Numbered from the stretch's first letter, positions 1 through 7,753 are shown. The stretch is DNA of 14,849 nt from Balneolales bacterium (GCA_007131625.1 SLQC01000186.1:1-14849); one strand, 5' to 3'. Made by a program: numbers and translations. Notes: generated by a model from the sequence alone, not told the origin.

Positions 1-896
1 AGCAAGGTTATCTCGTCACCCGGTCGGATATCGGATGGCGATATACCGGGATTCAGAGCGAGGAAATCATTCACGTCCATTTGATGAAATTGAAGTAGCT
101 GGTGCAGGGAATCATCATCACCGAAAGTATAACTGACAAATTTGCCCTGTGGCGTGCTTTCCAAATCCCACTCTGCCGTAACCGAGGGAGGAGCTGTCGA
201 CCGGCTGCGGATGCGGAGCTTTTGCCCGACCTGTATTCGCGAATCTTCCAGATGATTTACGTCCATGAGTTCATCCACACTCATATTGAAGCGGGCCGCG
301 ATTTGATAAAGGGCATCTCCCGGCCGTACTTCATAGAGGGTAGATCCCTCGGCTTCTTGATATTCAACCTCATCTGCTGCTTGGGCATGTTCCGTTGATT
401 CAACAGCAGCTGCGGCATCATTTCTATCCGTGGTGGCCGGAGATTCTTCCCGCGATTCGACAACAATGTCAGGGGATAGGGAGGTGTCGTCAGGCACAGC
501 ACCGGTCCGGATAGTCAGTTCCTGCCCGATCGATAAGGCGTTGCTCTCGAGATGGTTCCATGATATGATATTATCGACAGAAACATCGTACATGCGAGAA
601 ATCCGATACAGGGTCTGTCCTGCCTCGACGGTGTGAGTAATGGTATCGACAGGTTGACTTGGGGCAGATTCGTCAACGGACCTATCTTCAATGGCTCCGA
701 TTACGAGCCTCATACCAATCGATATAGTGTTGTCTGTCAGGTTGTTCCATTCCCGGAGTTGCTGAACGGATACATCGTATTCCCTGGAGATGCTGAAAAG
801 GGTTTCACCGGCGCGAACGGTATGAGTCGAATTTTGAGCTGATGTGGCCATCCACCCCGTAAAAAAAATTAGTAAAGCAAATATCGTTGTTCGCAT
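1..896 (-). CDS. Secreted LysM-repeat protein, 3' end cut by the window edge
   Basis: The frame is open from an ATG at 896 to the left edge, giving 298 full codons with no stop. Residues 1-20 form a signal peptide (MRTTIFALLIFFTGWMATSA followed by QN), so the protein is exported. Four LysM-type modules follow: about 25-66 (HTVRAGETLFSIS), 88-130 (HTVEAGQTLYRIS), 187-230 (YEVRPGDALYQIA) and a more divergent one from about 255 to the edge (YTFGDDDSLHQLL ... PGDEITL). A linker of about 55 residues rich in Asp, Glu, Ala and Ser separates modules two and three. LysM modules bind the glycan of peptidoglycan, so a periplasmic or cell-wall-associated role is expected. No catalytic domain is visible; a peptidase or amidase could lie in the unseen C-terminus. 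It starts 9 bases after the TPR gene stop, so the two are probably cotranscribed. No clear Shine-Dalgarno precedes the start. Confidence 0.85.
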   Translation of the reverse strand, partial: MRTTIFALLIFFTGWMATSAQNSTHTVRAGETLFSISREYDVSVQQLREWNNLTDNTISIGMRLVIGAIEDRSVDESAPSQPVDTITHTVEAGQTLYRISRMYDVSVDNIISWNHLESNALSIGQELTIRTGAVPDDTSLSPDIVVESREESPATTDRNDAAAAVESTEHAQAADEVEYQEAEGSTLYEVRPGDALYQIAARFNMSVDELMDVNHLEDSRIQVGQKLRIRSRSTAPPSVTAEWDLESTPQGKFVSYTFGDDDSLHQLLQFHQMDVNDFLALNPGISPSDIRPGDEITL

Positions 897-905
897 AGTA
901 TTTGA

Positions 906-1247
906 TCAAATCTGATCCGGTTCGATTTCGTTAAGTGCCTGTTCCAGTTCTGAAGCGGCACGGTATTCTCTCGCTTCACGGGCTGCAGAAATACCTGTTA
1001 CAAATGTTTTTTGCGCTTTTACCAGTTCTCCGGACTCCTGGTACAACAAGCCCAAATGATAATAAACGCCAACATAGCCCGGGTCATTGTCACGAATATA
1101 CTCAAAATACGACTGCGCGGTTTTTATATCTCCACCTTTCAGATATTCCAATGCAAGGGCAAAACGTGAAAAACTGTCTTCCGGATCGGCATCCAGAAAC
1201 TCCCGAAGTTTTGAAACCCTCTGTTCATTCATAATATCATTTGTCAT
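906..1247 (-). CDS. Small tetratricopeptide-repeat protein
   Basis: A 113-residue protein made almost wholly of TPR-like helical pairs. One repeat covers roughly residues 24-56 (SFSRFALALEYLKGGDIKTA, ending DNDPG) and a second roughly 58-90 (YVGVYYHLGLLYQESGELVK onward), with a capping helix (about 92-108) rich in Ala and Glu. Spacing of Gly, Ala and Tyr follows the TPR consensus. No signal peptide or membrane segment is seen, so it is likely cytoplasmic. TPR units mediate protein contacts; the partner cannot be read from the sequence. It is first in a two-gene unit with the LysM protein. Met6 is a possible alternative start. The family is recognised with good confidence, the specific role is unknown. 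Confidence 0.8.
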   Translation of the reverse strand: MTNDIMNEQRVSKLREFLDADPEDSFSRFALALEYLKGGDIKTAQSYFEYIRDNDPGYVGVYYHLGLLYQESGELVKAQKTFVTGISAAREAREYRAASELEQALNEIEPDQI

Positions 1248-1318
1248 TGTATTATTACTCGTAACGACCGGTATGGAGTCAGCGTATGAATTCTTGCTTA
1301 TAAAATAAGTTATCAGGA

Positions 1319-1446
1319 CGATAAAAAGTTGATTTCAGGATGAAAAAATAAGGTGCAAATATGAAAACATATGATACCAGGGTGACACATTCTGGTACAG
1401 CGATGAAAACATATGGTAGCTGGGTGAAACATATTATGGTAACTGG
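1319..1446. repeat. Degenerate 21-bp tandem repeat array between aroC and the TPR gene
   Basis: Six consecutive units can be laid out at 1319-1339, 1340-1360, 1361-1381, 1382-1402, 1403-1423 and 1424-1446 (the last has two extra bases). Units at 1361 and 1403 share their first 13 bases (ATGAAAACATATG) and match at 18 of 21 positions. The pair of 30-base blocks 1361-1390 and 1403-1432 match at 26 of 30, giving a stronger 42-bp higher-order period. The outer units are weaker; the one at 1319 matches the 1361 unit at about 12 of 21. The array lies 32 bases beyond the aroC stop codon and about 70 bases upstream of the TPR gene start. The 21-bp period keeps the plus-strand reading frame open over 1361-1446, but no credible gene is made from it. 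Confidence 0.6.
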
Positions 1447-1477
1447 AAGTAAAAATGGAATGGAGAAGAAAAACAAG

Positions 1478-2662
1478 CTACGATCTGAGCGATTGAAAGT
1501 GTTCCGAAATTTCATCGATCGAATCGCCACCGAATTTTTCCAGGAAGGCATTCGCCAGTACTGGAGCGATAACATTTTCCACCACGACGACCGCTCGCGG
1601 CAGAGCGCAGACGTCGGATCGTTCGTAGCGGGTATCCTGACTCTTCTTTGTAACGATATCAACCGTTTTTAGCGGTTTGAGCATGGTTGGAATCGGTTTC
1701 ATAACACCACGAATAATCAGTGGTTCTCCGGTCGTGATACCTCCTTCCAATCCTCCGGCACGGTTGGTTTTGCGGCCATATTGATTTCCGCCCCAGGTGA
1801 TCTCGTCATGAACTTCGTGCCCATGACGCCTTCCAGACTCAAATCCGAGTCCTATCTCGACTCCTTTCATGGCCTGCGTACTCATGACCGCCTGTGCCAG
1901 AAGTCCTTCCAGTTTACGATCCCAATGCACATAGGTTCCCAGACCGGCCGGCAATCCGGTCACAACAATTTCATAAATTCCACCAAGTGAACTGCCGGCT
2001 TTTCGTCGCAACTTTATCTCACTGGTCATTTTCTGGCTGAGTGTGTCGTCAAGGCAGCGGACCTCCGATTTGTCGGCGGTTTCGGATAAAAATTCCGCAC
2101 CTTTGTCCAGCAGAGCATCGGCAGTTTCGCGTGAAGCTTCCCATGAGGGATATCCGCTTTTGCCGAGTTGAATGATGTGTCCGCCAATCTGAATGCCGAA
2201 ATGGCGCAACAGAGCTCTTGCTGGAGCGCAACAGGCTACCCTCATGGCGGTTTCCCGTGCGCTGGAGCGTTCAATGACAGGGCGTATATCGTCCAGCCGA
2301 TATTTTTGAATCCCGGTGAGATCGGCATGCCCGGGTCGCGGAGTTGTAATTTTTTCAATTTCTTTTGAGACAGGAACCGTCGACATCACCGTCGGCCAGT
2401 TAGCTTCATCTCTCTTATAGGCTCGGTTTATCATTTTCAGAGCGACCGGATGTCCCATGGTTTTTCCGAAACGGACACCTGATATAATTTCAGCGGTATC
2501 TTTCTCAAAAGCCATACGGCCTCCGCGTCCGTACCCGGTTTGACGGCGGGTCAGTTGCTTTGCGATATATTCTTTGGACAGGGGAAGTCCTGACGGCAGT
2601 CCCTCGACAATACCAATAAGTTCCGGTCCGTGTGACTCTCCGGCAGTGAGATATCGAATCAT
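1478..2662 (-). CDS. aroC: Chorismate synthase
   Basis: A full-length protein of 394 residues that converts 5-enolpyruvylshikimate-3-phosphate to chorismate, the last step of the shikimate pathway, using reduced FMN. The family signatures are present: GESHGPELIGIVEGLPSGLP near residues 8-27, the QTGYGRGGRM segment at 41-50, the ERSSARETAMRVA block near 131-143, and the Asp-Val-Cys-Ala-Leu-Pro-Arg block near the C-terminus. Length fits the bacterial enzyme. The ATG start is followed directly by the conserved MIRYLTAGESHG opening, so it is secure. The neighbours on both sides are unrelated, and gaps of 126 bp and over 200 bp suggest it is transcribed alone or follows porQ. Its 5' leader contains a small hairpin (2681-2694). 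Confidence 0.97.
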   Translation of the reverse strand: MIRYLTAGESHGPELIGIVEGLPSGLPLSKEYIAKQLTRRQTGYGRGGRMAFEKDTAEIISGVRFGKTMGHPVALKMINRAYKRDEANWPTVMSTVPVSKEIEKITTPRPGHADLTGIQKYRLDDIRPVIERSSARETAMRVACCAPARALLRHFGIQIGGHIIQLGKSGYPSWEASRETADALLDKGAEFLSETADKSEVRCLDDTLSQKMTSEIKLRRKAGSSLGGIYEIVVTGLPAGLGTYVHWDRKLEGLLAQAVMSTQAMKGVEIGLGFESGRRHGHEVHDEITWGGNQYGRKTNRAGGLEGGITTGEPLIIRGVMKPIPTMLKPLKTVDIVTKKSQDTRYERSDVCALPRAVVVVENVIAPVLANAFLEKFGGDSIDEISEHFQSLRS

Positions 2663-2680
2663 CAGAAATAAGTTGCTTGA

Positions 2681-2694
2681 CGGTTTGGAAACCG
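2681..2694 (-). promoter_or_regulatory. Short inverted repeat in the aroC leader
   Basis: CGGTTT-GG-AAACCG is a perfect 6-bp inverted repeat ending 18 bases upstream of the aroC ATG at 2662. It could be an operator or an mRNA hairpin near the ribosome site. No T-tract follows it on the minus strand, so it is not a standard terminator. The functional role is inference. Confidence 0.3.
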
Positions 2695-2714
2695 CAAATG
2701 AGTATGGTAATGAA

Positions 2715-2751
2715 GCTGGACGGAAATATAGGAAATTCCAGCCATTTTTTT
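2715..2751 (+). terminator. Terminator-like hairpin facing the plus strand, between aroC and porQ
   Basis: GCTGGA (2715-2720) pairs with TCCAGC (2737-2742) around a 16-base loop, and a run of seven T follows at 2745-2751 on the plus strand. The genes on both sides are on the minus strand, so a plus-strand terminator would act on antisense transcription across aroC. On the minus strand the same stem has an A-run before it and no T-run after it, so it is a poor fit as the porQ terminator. Confidence 0.3.
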
Positions 2752-2788
2752 GCGGGCAGAAGAGTTATAATGGTAATTTAAGGGGTGA

Positions 2789-3769
2789 TTAAAACCGGGT
2801 ACTGAGGTTTAACTGCAAGAGTCCACCGGTATCACTGTAGGTTGTTCGGCTGAGATCAATTCGAATATCCCGTACAGCAATACCGAGACCAATCCCGGCG
2901 CCGGAAAGGTCGATGCGCCGATCGGTCTTAAGCTCTTCGTTCTTCAGGCGGTCGTACCCCACCCGTAAATGGAAGTTGTCCGAAAACAGGATTTCGGTTC
3001 CAAATCGCATGTGCCTGAACAGGTTGTCGGTAAAACCGGGCGTTTCTTCGTCATCAAAAACCGGCATTTCCCAGCGATTGAGTGAGTGCAGGGTCAAGTT
3101 GAACCGCAATGGGAGGTGCTGAAGACGGTGTGTAATACCGGCGGTGACGGTTAAAGGGAGGTCTTCGTCGGTTTCGTCAAAGGTTGTCAGCTGGGTTCCA
3201 AGATGTTGAAACGATATGCCGACATGGGTGTAATCATCGTTAAATGAGTAAAGGAGTCCGCCGAAGAGGGCGACAGCGGTAGACCGGTACGAGTCATAGC
3301 TGCCGGCTATCATCTGGAAGCCAATACCGGCCTGAAGGTTCTCGTACAGTGTGCGGGAAAAAGCCATGTTCCAGGAAAAATCGTACGAGCTGAATTCACC
3401 CTGTTCAATGCCTTCGCTGTCGGTCCGTGTAAAATCACCGTAATTAACAAAACGGATGCCGGTGCCGAAAGTGCCTATATTGTTCAAATGATAGGAAAAT
3501 CCGACCATTCCGAGGTAAATATCAGTCAAATGGTTGACGTAGGAAACATAAAACTCCTTATGTGTTGTTACATTGAGGTAAGCCGGATTCGTTGTGAACA
3601 GCGAGGTATTACCCTGATCCAGGGAAACATGATCGCCACCCAATGCAGCAGTACGTGCGGATCCCGGCACATTTAGAAATCCGAATACGGTCTCATTACC
3701 GATTTGTGCCCCAACCGGGTTCGTAATGAGCAGCAACAGTAAAAGGCTGATGACAAATTTTAAATTCAC
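2789..3769 (-). CDS. porQ: PorQ-like outer-membrane protein of the type IX secretion system
   Basis: A beta-rich outer-membrane protein of about 326 residues from this start. The signal peptide (MNLKFVISLLLLLLITNPVG, then AQ) is followed by the opening typical of PorQ/PorV proteins, FGFLNVPGSARTAALGGDHV, and then alternating beta strands ending in Phe (LLQLNLSTRF), as in outer-membrane barrels. PorQ is a component of the T9SS, which exports proteins with C-terminal sorting domains in Bacteroidota. I chose the GTG at 3769 because it gives a standard signal peptide. An in-frame TTG at 3808 would add 13 residues and is the only other possible start, because a TGA lies directly before it. It is divergent from mlaE. 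The family call is firm; assignment to PorQ over a paralogue rests on the N-terminal motif and length. Confidence 0.8.
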   Translation of the reverse strand: MNLKFVISLLLLLLITNPVGAQIGNETVFGFLNVPGSARTAALGGDHVSLDQGNTSLFTTNPAYLNVTTHKEFYVSYVNHLTDIYLGMVGFSYHLNNIGTFGTGIRFVNYGDFTRTDSEGIEQGEFSSYDFSWNMAFSRTLYENLQAGIGFQMIAGSYDSYRSTAVALFGGLLYSFNDDYTHVGISFQHLGTQLTTFDETDEDLPLTVTAGITHRLQHLPLRFNLTLHSLNRWEMPVFDDEETPGFTDNLFRHMRFGTEILFSDNFHLRVGYDRLKNEELKTDRRIDLSGAGIGLGIAVRDIRIDLSRTTYSDTGGLLQLNLSTRF

Positions 3770-3797
3770 AGTCAGACAGAATATTTTATTTAGTAAC

Positions 3798-3826
3798 TTA
3801 CATCTCAATCATCTCAATCATCTCAA
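3798..3826 (-). repeat. Three-copy 9-bp tandem repeat with a tiny ORF at the porQ 5' end
   Basis: On the plus strand ATCTCAATC occurs at 3802-3810 and 3811-3819, with a partial third copy at 3820-3826. On the minus strand this gives ATG-ATT-GAG-ATG-ATT-GAG-ATG-TAA (3821 down to 3798), a seven-residue ORF. It overlaps the possible TTG start of porQ out of frame and ends about 28 bases before the GTG start. It may be a simple microsatellite; a leader-peptide role is only a possibility. Confidence 0.45.
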
Positions 3827-3874
3827 AATATTACACTATAGAATAGAATGGCACTTTTTTTTATAAACGGTTAT

Positions 3875-3896
3875 TATGCTGGTTTTGATCAGCATA
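3875..3896. promoter_or_regulatory. Inverted repeat upstream of mlaE
   Basis: TATGCTG (3875-3881) and CAGCATA (3890-3896) form a perfect 7-bp inverted repeat with an 8-base spacer, ending 19 bases before the mlaE ATG. It lies in the 146-bp divergent region between the porQ and mlaE starts, so it could be an operator for either gene or a 5' mRNA hairpin of mlaE. No T-tract follows. The symmetry is seen directly; the role is inferred. Confidence 0.4.
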
Positions 3897-3915
3897 GAAA
3901 TTAAACGGCTGTAGC

Positions 3916-4653
3916 ATGCGATTATTTGTTGATGTAGGGCGCTATTGTAGATTGATCTACGAAACGATTCGGTCTTCTACGGAATTTAGTATGTACAGGA
4001 AGAACTTGATCCTGGAAATGGTCAAGACCGGCTATGATTCCCTGCCGATCATCGTATTGGCCGGATTTTTCACCGGGGCGGTGATGACGATCCAGACATC
4101 TTATCAGCTGGTGGCCGGATTCATACCACCCGCCACTATTGGATCCATCGTATCACAATCACTTTTGATTGAGCTTGCGGCCGTGATCAGCGCACTGGTT
4201 CTGGCCGGACGTGTGGGCGCCCGGATTGCCACTGAGTTGGGTACGATGGCGGTCAGTGAACAGATCGATGCACTGGAGTCGATGGGATTCAATTCCGTCA
4301 CGTTTCTGGTGATGCCGAGAGTTCTTGCCGGGGTTTTCATGTTTCCGGTAATATATGTGGCTGCAGTGGTGTCCGGTATGATCGGCGGACTATTGGGGGG
4401 ACTCATGACCGGAGCCGTACCGGTATCCGATTTCATGTTGGGCGCCCGACAGGTCTTTAAACCGGCTGATGTTAGCTTCGGGATAATAAAATCGTTTGTT
4501 TTTGGATATATTATCACGTCTATTTCCTGCTACAAAGGGTATTTCGCAACTGGTGGTGCCGAGGGAGTGGGACAGGCAACAACTCAGGCCGCAGTATTGA
4601 GTTGCATCTATATTTTGCTGGCGGATTTTATCCTTGCTTTTGTTCTCTTATAA
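3916..4653 (+). CDS. mlaE: MlaE-family permease of a phospholipid ABC transporter
   Basis: A 245-residue inner-membrane protein of the MlaE/permease family, which with MlaF (ATPase) and MlaD (MCE protein) moves phospholipids between inner and outer membrane. After an amphipathic N-terminus, hydrophobic segments appear at about residues 44-62, 75-95, 135-165 and 190-245. The conserved loop GARIATELGTMAVSEQIDAL, then ESMG, follows the second segment, and GYFATGGAEGVGQATTQA near the C-terminus is another family hallmark. Length is usual. It opens an mlaE-mlaF-mlaD cluster with gaps of 46 and 17 bases. No MlaB or MlaC gene is present nearby, unlike the Escherichia coli operon. The specific substrate is inferred from the family. 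Confidence 0.93.
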   Translation: MRLFVDVGRYCRLIYETIRSSTEFSMYRKNLILEMVKTGYDSLPIIVLAGFFTGAVMTIQTSYQLVAGFIPPATIGSIVSQSLLIELAAVISALVLAGRVGARIATELGTMAVSEQIDALESMGFNSVTFLVMPRVLAGVFMFPVIYVAAVVSGMIGGLLGGLMTGAVPVSDFMLGARQVFKPADVSFGIIKSFVFGYIITSISCYKGYFATGGAEGVGQATTQAAVLSCIYILLADFILAFVLL

Positions 4654-4699
4654 ATTTGTGTTCTATTTGCAACATATATGTTTTTTCATTACCGGCACC

Positions 4700-5434
4700 A
4701 TGATTGAAATTAAAAACCTGACAAAAAGTTTTGGTAACACGCTGATCTGGCAGAACGTGAACCTCTCCATCGATGAGGGCGAGACACTTGCGGTCATCGG
4801 CAAATCCGGATCTGGCAAATCAGTATTGATGAAGCACATGAATGTGCTGCTCTATCCGGATAGCGGCAAAGTTCTGATCGATGATGTCAACGTCTTTGAA
4901 ATACGATACGCCGCTCTCCGCAAAATGCGGCAGCGCTTCGGGGTGCTGTTCCAGGGTGCCGCTCTGTTCGATTCCATCACGGCATTTGAAAATGTATCTT
5001 TTCCGCTTCGCTATTTCACCGAATTGAAAGAGAACGAAATTGCAGACAGAGTGATGGAATCGCTCGAAATGGTGAACTTACAAGATATCGGTAACAAATC
5101 ACCTGCCGAACTTTCCGGTGGAATGAGGAAGAGAGTTGGAGTTGCGCGGGCAATTGTGTTAAAACCCGATTATCTTTTATATGATGAACCGACATCGGGG
5201 CTTGATCCCCAGACATCAGACGAGATCAATGATCTCATCATTAATATGGCCGAAACATTGGATGTAACTTCTGTCGTCGTCACCCATGATATGCACAGTG
5301 TGCTCCGTGTAGCGGACAAAGTGGCTTTTTTAGACGAACAGGAACTCAGTTGGTACGGTACACTCGAAGAAATGAAACTAAGTGAACACCAGGCATTGAA
5401 TACTTTTATCAGAGCAAGTGAATATTCCATTTAA
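4700..5434 (+). CDS. mlaF: MlaF-family ATPase of a phospholipid ABC transporter
   Basis: A 244-residue ABC ATPase. Walker A is GKSGSGKS at residues 34-41, the ABC signature is LSGGMRKRVG, Walker B is YLLYDEPTSGLDP, and the switch histidine is in VVVTHDM. The use of LSGGMRKRV in place of LSGGQ is typical of MlaF-type ATPases, supporting its pairing with MlaE. The ATG at 4700 opens directly with MIEIKNLTKSF, the usual first strand. The frame extends upstream to a TTG at 4634 inside mlaE, but that extension is hydrophobic and not family-like. It powers lipid transport at the cytoplasmic face of the inner membrane. Confidence 0.95.
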   Translation: MIEIKNLTKSFGNTLIWQNVNLSIDEGETLAVIGKSGSGKSVLMKHMNVLLYPDSGKVLIDDVNVFEIRYAALRKMRQRFGVLFQGAALFDSITAFENVSFPLRYFTELKENEIADRVMESLEMVNLQDIGNKSPAELSGGMRKRVGVARAIVLKPDYLLYDEPTSGLDPQTSDEINDLIINMAETLDVTSVVVTHDMHSVLRVADKVAFLDEQELSWYGTLEEMKLSEHQALNTFIRASEYSI

Positions 5435-5441
5435 TAAATGC

Positions 5442-5445
5442 GGAG
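5442..5445 (+). promoter_or_regulatory. Ribosome binding site that supports a TTG start for mlaD
   Basis: GGAG lies six bases before the TTG at 5452, a good spacing, and 15 bases before the alternative ATG at 5461, which is too far. This favours the TTG start. Confidence 0.5.
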
Positions 5446-5451
5446 TCCGTT

Positions 5452-6384
5452 TTGAAAAAAATGCAGAGTGAAATAAAAATTGGCTTAACGATCGTGATAG
5501 CAATGCTGGTCGCCATCATCGGTTTTCGCCTTATGCAGGATGTGCCGTTGTTCCGGCCAAGTCTTCAACTAAACACGATTTTCGAACGTGTGGACGGGAT
5601 TTCTCCCGGCAGCTCGGTATTTATGTCAGGTGTAAAAATCGGATCCGTTCACAGCGTGATCCTGGAGGGACCTGACAGTGTGAAGGTCGTAATGAAGATC
5701 TCTTACACAGACGGCATCCCGGTCGGTTCCGTTGCCAGAATAGAGCTTGCTGATCTTATTGGCAGCAAAAGCATCAGAGTCTACGTTTCGGGTGAACGGG
5801 AATTGATACCGGACGGCGGCTATATCGAAGGTGTTTACGATCACGGGATGTTTGCCGATCTGGAAAAGTTTGCCGATGAGATCAAACCGGATATAAAACG
5901 CACTACGGGCAGTATGGCTGAGGTGCTCGGTCAGTTCGAGGATATCCTGAAAGACGGCGGCAAAGAGGATGTTCAACAGACTCTGGCTGCTCTAAGTCAA
6001 ACTTCCCGTGAAATGAATGATTTTGTCCAGAAACGGCGCGGGAACCTGGATCAGTCTATCGTGAGTCTGCAGAATTTTTTGATGAATCTGGATACACTGA
6101 GTTCCGGCCGGCAAACACAACTGGACAGTCTGCTGAACAATTTGGAAACGACAAGCCGTGAACTCGGTGTGATTTCCGGAGAGTTGAGTGGTGTAAGCAC
6201 TGAACTCAATGTAATGATGCAAAATATCAATCAGGGCGACGGCACACTCGGCAAACTGATTCAGGATTCATCCTTATACGACAATCTCGACAGTCTGGCC
6301 ATCAACCTGAAAAATATATCCCGTAGAATCGAGGAAGACCCCGGCCATTTCCTGAAACATATGAGGCTTGTGGATATCTTTTAG
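5452..6384 (+). CDS. mlaD: MlaD-family MCE-domain protein
   Basis: A 310-residue protein with one N-terminal membrane anchor (about residues 8-26) and one MCE domain (about 38-116, starting LNTIFERVDGISPGSSVFMS), the lipid-binding fold that forms a hexameric ring in the periplasm. The remaining 190 residues are helical and coiled-coil-like with repeated Leu, Asn and Ser (for example SLQNFLMNLDTLSS), and include the motif INQGDGTLGKLIQDSSLYDN seen in many MCE proteins of this kind. A C-terminal extension like this can form a tube or bridge in other MCE proteins. The start is the TTG at 5452 on ribosome-site evidence; ATG at 5461 would drop three residues. It follows mlaF by 17 bases. Confidence 0.93.
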   Translation: MKKMQSEIKIGLTIVIAMLVAIIGFRLMQDVPLFRPSLQLNTIFERVDGISPGSSVFMSGVKIGSVHSVILEGPDSVKVVMKISYTDGIPVGSVARIELADLIGSKSIRVYVSGERELIPDGGYIEGVYDHGMFADLEKFADEIKPDIKRTTGSMAEVLGQFEDILKDGGKEDVQQTLAALSQTSREMNDFVQKRRGNLDQSIVSLQNFLMNLDTLSSGRQTQLDSLLNNLETTSRELGVISGELSGVSTELNVMMQNINQGDGTLGKLIQDSSLYDNLDSLAINLKNISRRIEEDPGHFLKHMRLVDIF

Positions 6385-6510
6385 AAACGGGCAGATTGAA
6401 GGAAAAGTTTAAAGAGACCGGATAACCGGAATGCTGTCTGATTCCTTTGAGGCCGGCTGCCGTACGCATCAACTGCAACCGACATATTGTATCAGACCGG
6501 ATTGTCAGAA

Positions 6511-7632
6511 ATGGGTTTCTCAGACGAAGATAGAAAACAAATGAAACGGGCGCTCAAGCTCGCGGGAAGGGGTGCGGGGTATGTGGCGCCCAATCCGATG
6601 GTCGGTTGTGTTATCTGCTCCAGGGAAGGTGATGTCATTGGTGAGGGATATCATGAACGGTATGGCCAGAACCACGCTGAAATTAATGCGTTGAACAGTA
6701 TCAAAGATCGATCTGATCTGGTAGATGCGACGGTCTACGTGTCACTTGAACCGTGCTCCCACCATGGGAAAACACCTCCGTGTGCCCATGAACTGGCAAA
6801 ATATCCTCTCAAGCGTGTGGTAGTGGCAATGACAGATCCTAATCCGGAAGTTGACGGGAAAGGATTGATGCACCTGAAAGCAAACGGTATCACTGTCGAA
6901 ACCGGTCTGCTTGAAGAAGAAGCCCGTAAACTCAACGAAGTATTTATATATAATATCCGATTCGGCAAACCCTTTGTCATTCTGAAAGTCGCACAGACTC
7001 TGGATGGATTTATCGCTGCAGCTGATGGCGATTCACGCTGGATATCCAGTCAAAAAGCTCGTGAAATGGTTCATCGGTGGCGAAGCGAATATGATGCCGT
7101 CCTGGTGGGACGTAATACCGCACTGCTGGACAACCCGAAACTGACAGTACGGCTCGTGAATGGCCGTCAGCCTCGTCGTATAGTACTGGACGGGTCCGGA
7201 GCACTACCGACTGACCTTCACCTTTTCAGTGATATTCACGAAGACAAAACAATCCGGGTCACGTACCGGAAAGAACAGGTAGCTGAAGGGACTGAAGCGG
7301 CCCTGAATATGCTTCAACCGGACTACTTCCGGGGAAAAACCATATATGTGTCTGAATTGAACGGCCACTGCAACCTGGAACAGGCGATCCACAAGATCGG
7401 TGAACTGGGTATTTCATCCATTCTCGTCGAAGCAGGTAATAATCTGGCATCAGCCCTGGTGCGTGAAAACCTGGTGGATAAACTCCAGCTGTTTGTTGCA
7501 CCGAAGATGCTGGGAGGCGGAACCAGAAGTTTTTTGGGTCTCGGAATCGAACGAATGAGTGAAATTATCGAGTTTAAATCACCAAGATGGACCCAAACAG
7601 GTGAAGATATGTTGTTCACCGGATATTTTTAA
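6511..7632 (+). CDS. ribD: Bifunctional riboflavin biosynthesis deaminase/reductase
   Basis: A 373-residue protein with both domains of RibD, which deaminates the pyrimidine intermediate formed from GTP and then reduces its ribose. The deaminase domain (about 1-150) has the zinc-binding set His55-Ala-Glu57 (NHAEINAL) and PCSHHGKTPPC (Cys82 and Cys91), with Glu57 as proton shuttle. The reductase domain (about 158-373) starts with FVILKVAQTLDGFIA and contains SRWISSQKAREMVH and the VLVGRNTALLDNP segment. Length is normal. I chose the ATG at 6511; a TTG at 6487 would add eight residues, and the ATG at 6541 is also possible. It follows mlaD by 126 bases. No FMN riboswitch is evident in that gap. 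Confidence 0.95.
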   Translation: MGFSDEDRKQMKRALKLAGRGAGYVAPNPMVGCVICSREGDVIGEGYHERYGQNHAEINALNSIKDRSDLVDATVYVSLEPCSHHGKTPPCAHELAKYPLKRVVVAMTDPNPEVDGKGLMHLKANGITVETGLLEEEARKLNEVFIYNIRFGKPFVILKVAQTLDGFIAAADGDSRWISSQKAREMVHRWRSEYDAVLVGRNTALLDNPKLTVRLVNGRQPRRIVLDGSGALPTDLHLFSDIHEDKTIRVTYRKEQVAEGTEAALNMLQPDYFRGKTIYVSELNGHCNLEQAIHKIGELGISSILVEAGNNLASALVRENLVDKLQLFVAPKMLGGGTRSFLGLGIERMSEIIEFKSPRWTQTGEDMLFTGYF

Positions 7633-7747
7633 CCGTTATGGCTGAGTTATCAGTGAAAGAGGTAACCGGTATTCTGACTCTTGCTGAATTATCGGAAAAA
7701 AGAGTTCTCAACTTATCGAATTTTTGTAATGTATTCATTTGACGAAT

Positions 7748-7753
7748 AGGAGG
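7748..7753 (+). promoter_or_regulatory. Strong Shine-Dalgarno site fixing the ribE start
   Basis: AGGAGG lies seven bases before the ATG at 7761 and only one base before the in-frame ATG at 7755. The spacing makes 7761 the start. It also shows that at least this gene uses a canonical Shine-Dalgarno, which many Bacteroidota genes lack. Confidence 0.7.

Noticed and set aside
1361..1672. Plus-strand ORF of 103 codons beginning with a 14-residue repeat (MKTYDTRVTHSGTA, MKTYGSWVKHIMVT).
   Set aside because: Two thirds of it is antisense to aroC, which is clearly real, and the repeated part is explained by the 21-bp DNA repeat. No ribosome site and no family resemblance.
4104..4517. Minus-strand 137-codon ORF inside mlaE.
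   Set aside because: Shadow of mlaE, which has full family motifs on the other strand.
6385..6510. Possible FMN riboswitch before ribD.
   Set aside because: I could not find the conserved RFN segments, and the gap is short. The CCGG-ATAA-CCGG palindrome here is too small to count as a terminator or aptamer.
7641..7704. Imperfect direct repeat (GCTGA[G/A]TTATC) 42 bases apart between ribD and ribE.
   Set aside because: Only about 15 of 18 bases match and there is no third copy; too weak to separate from chance.
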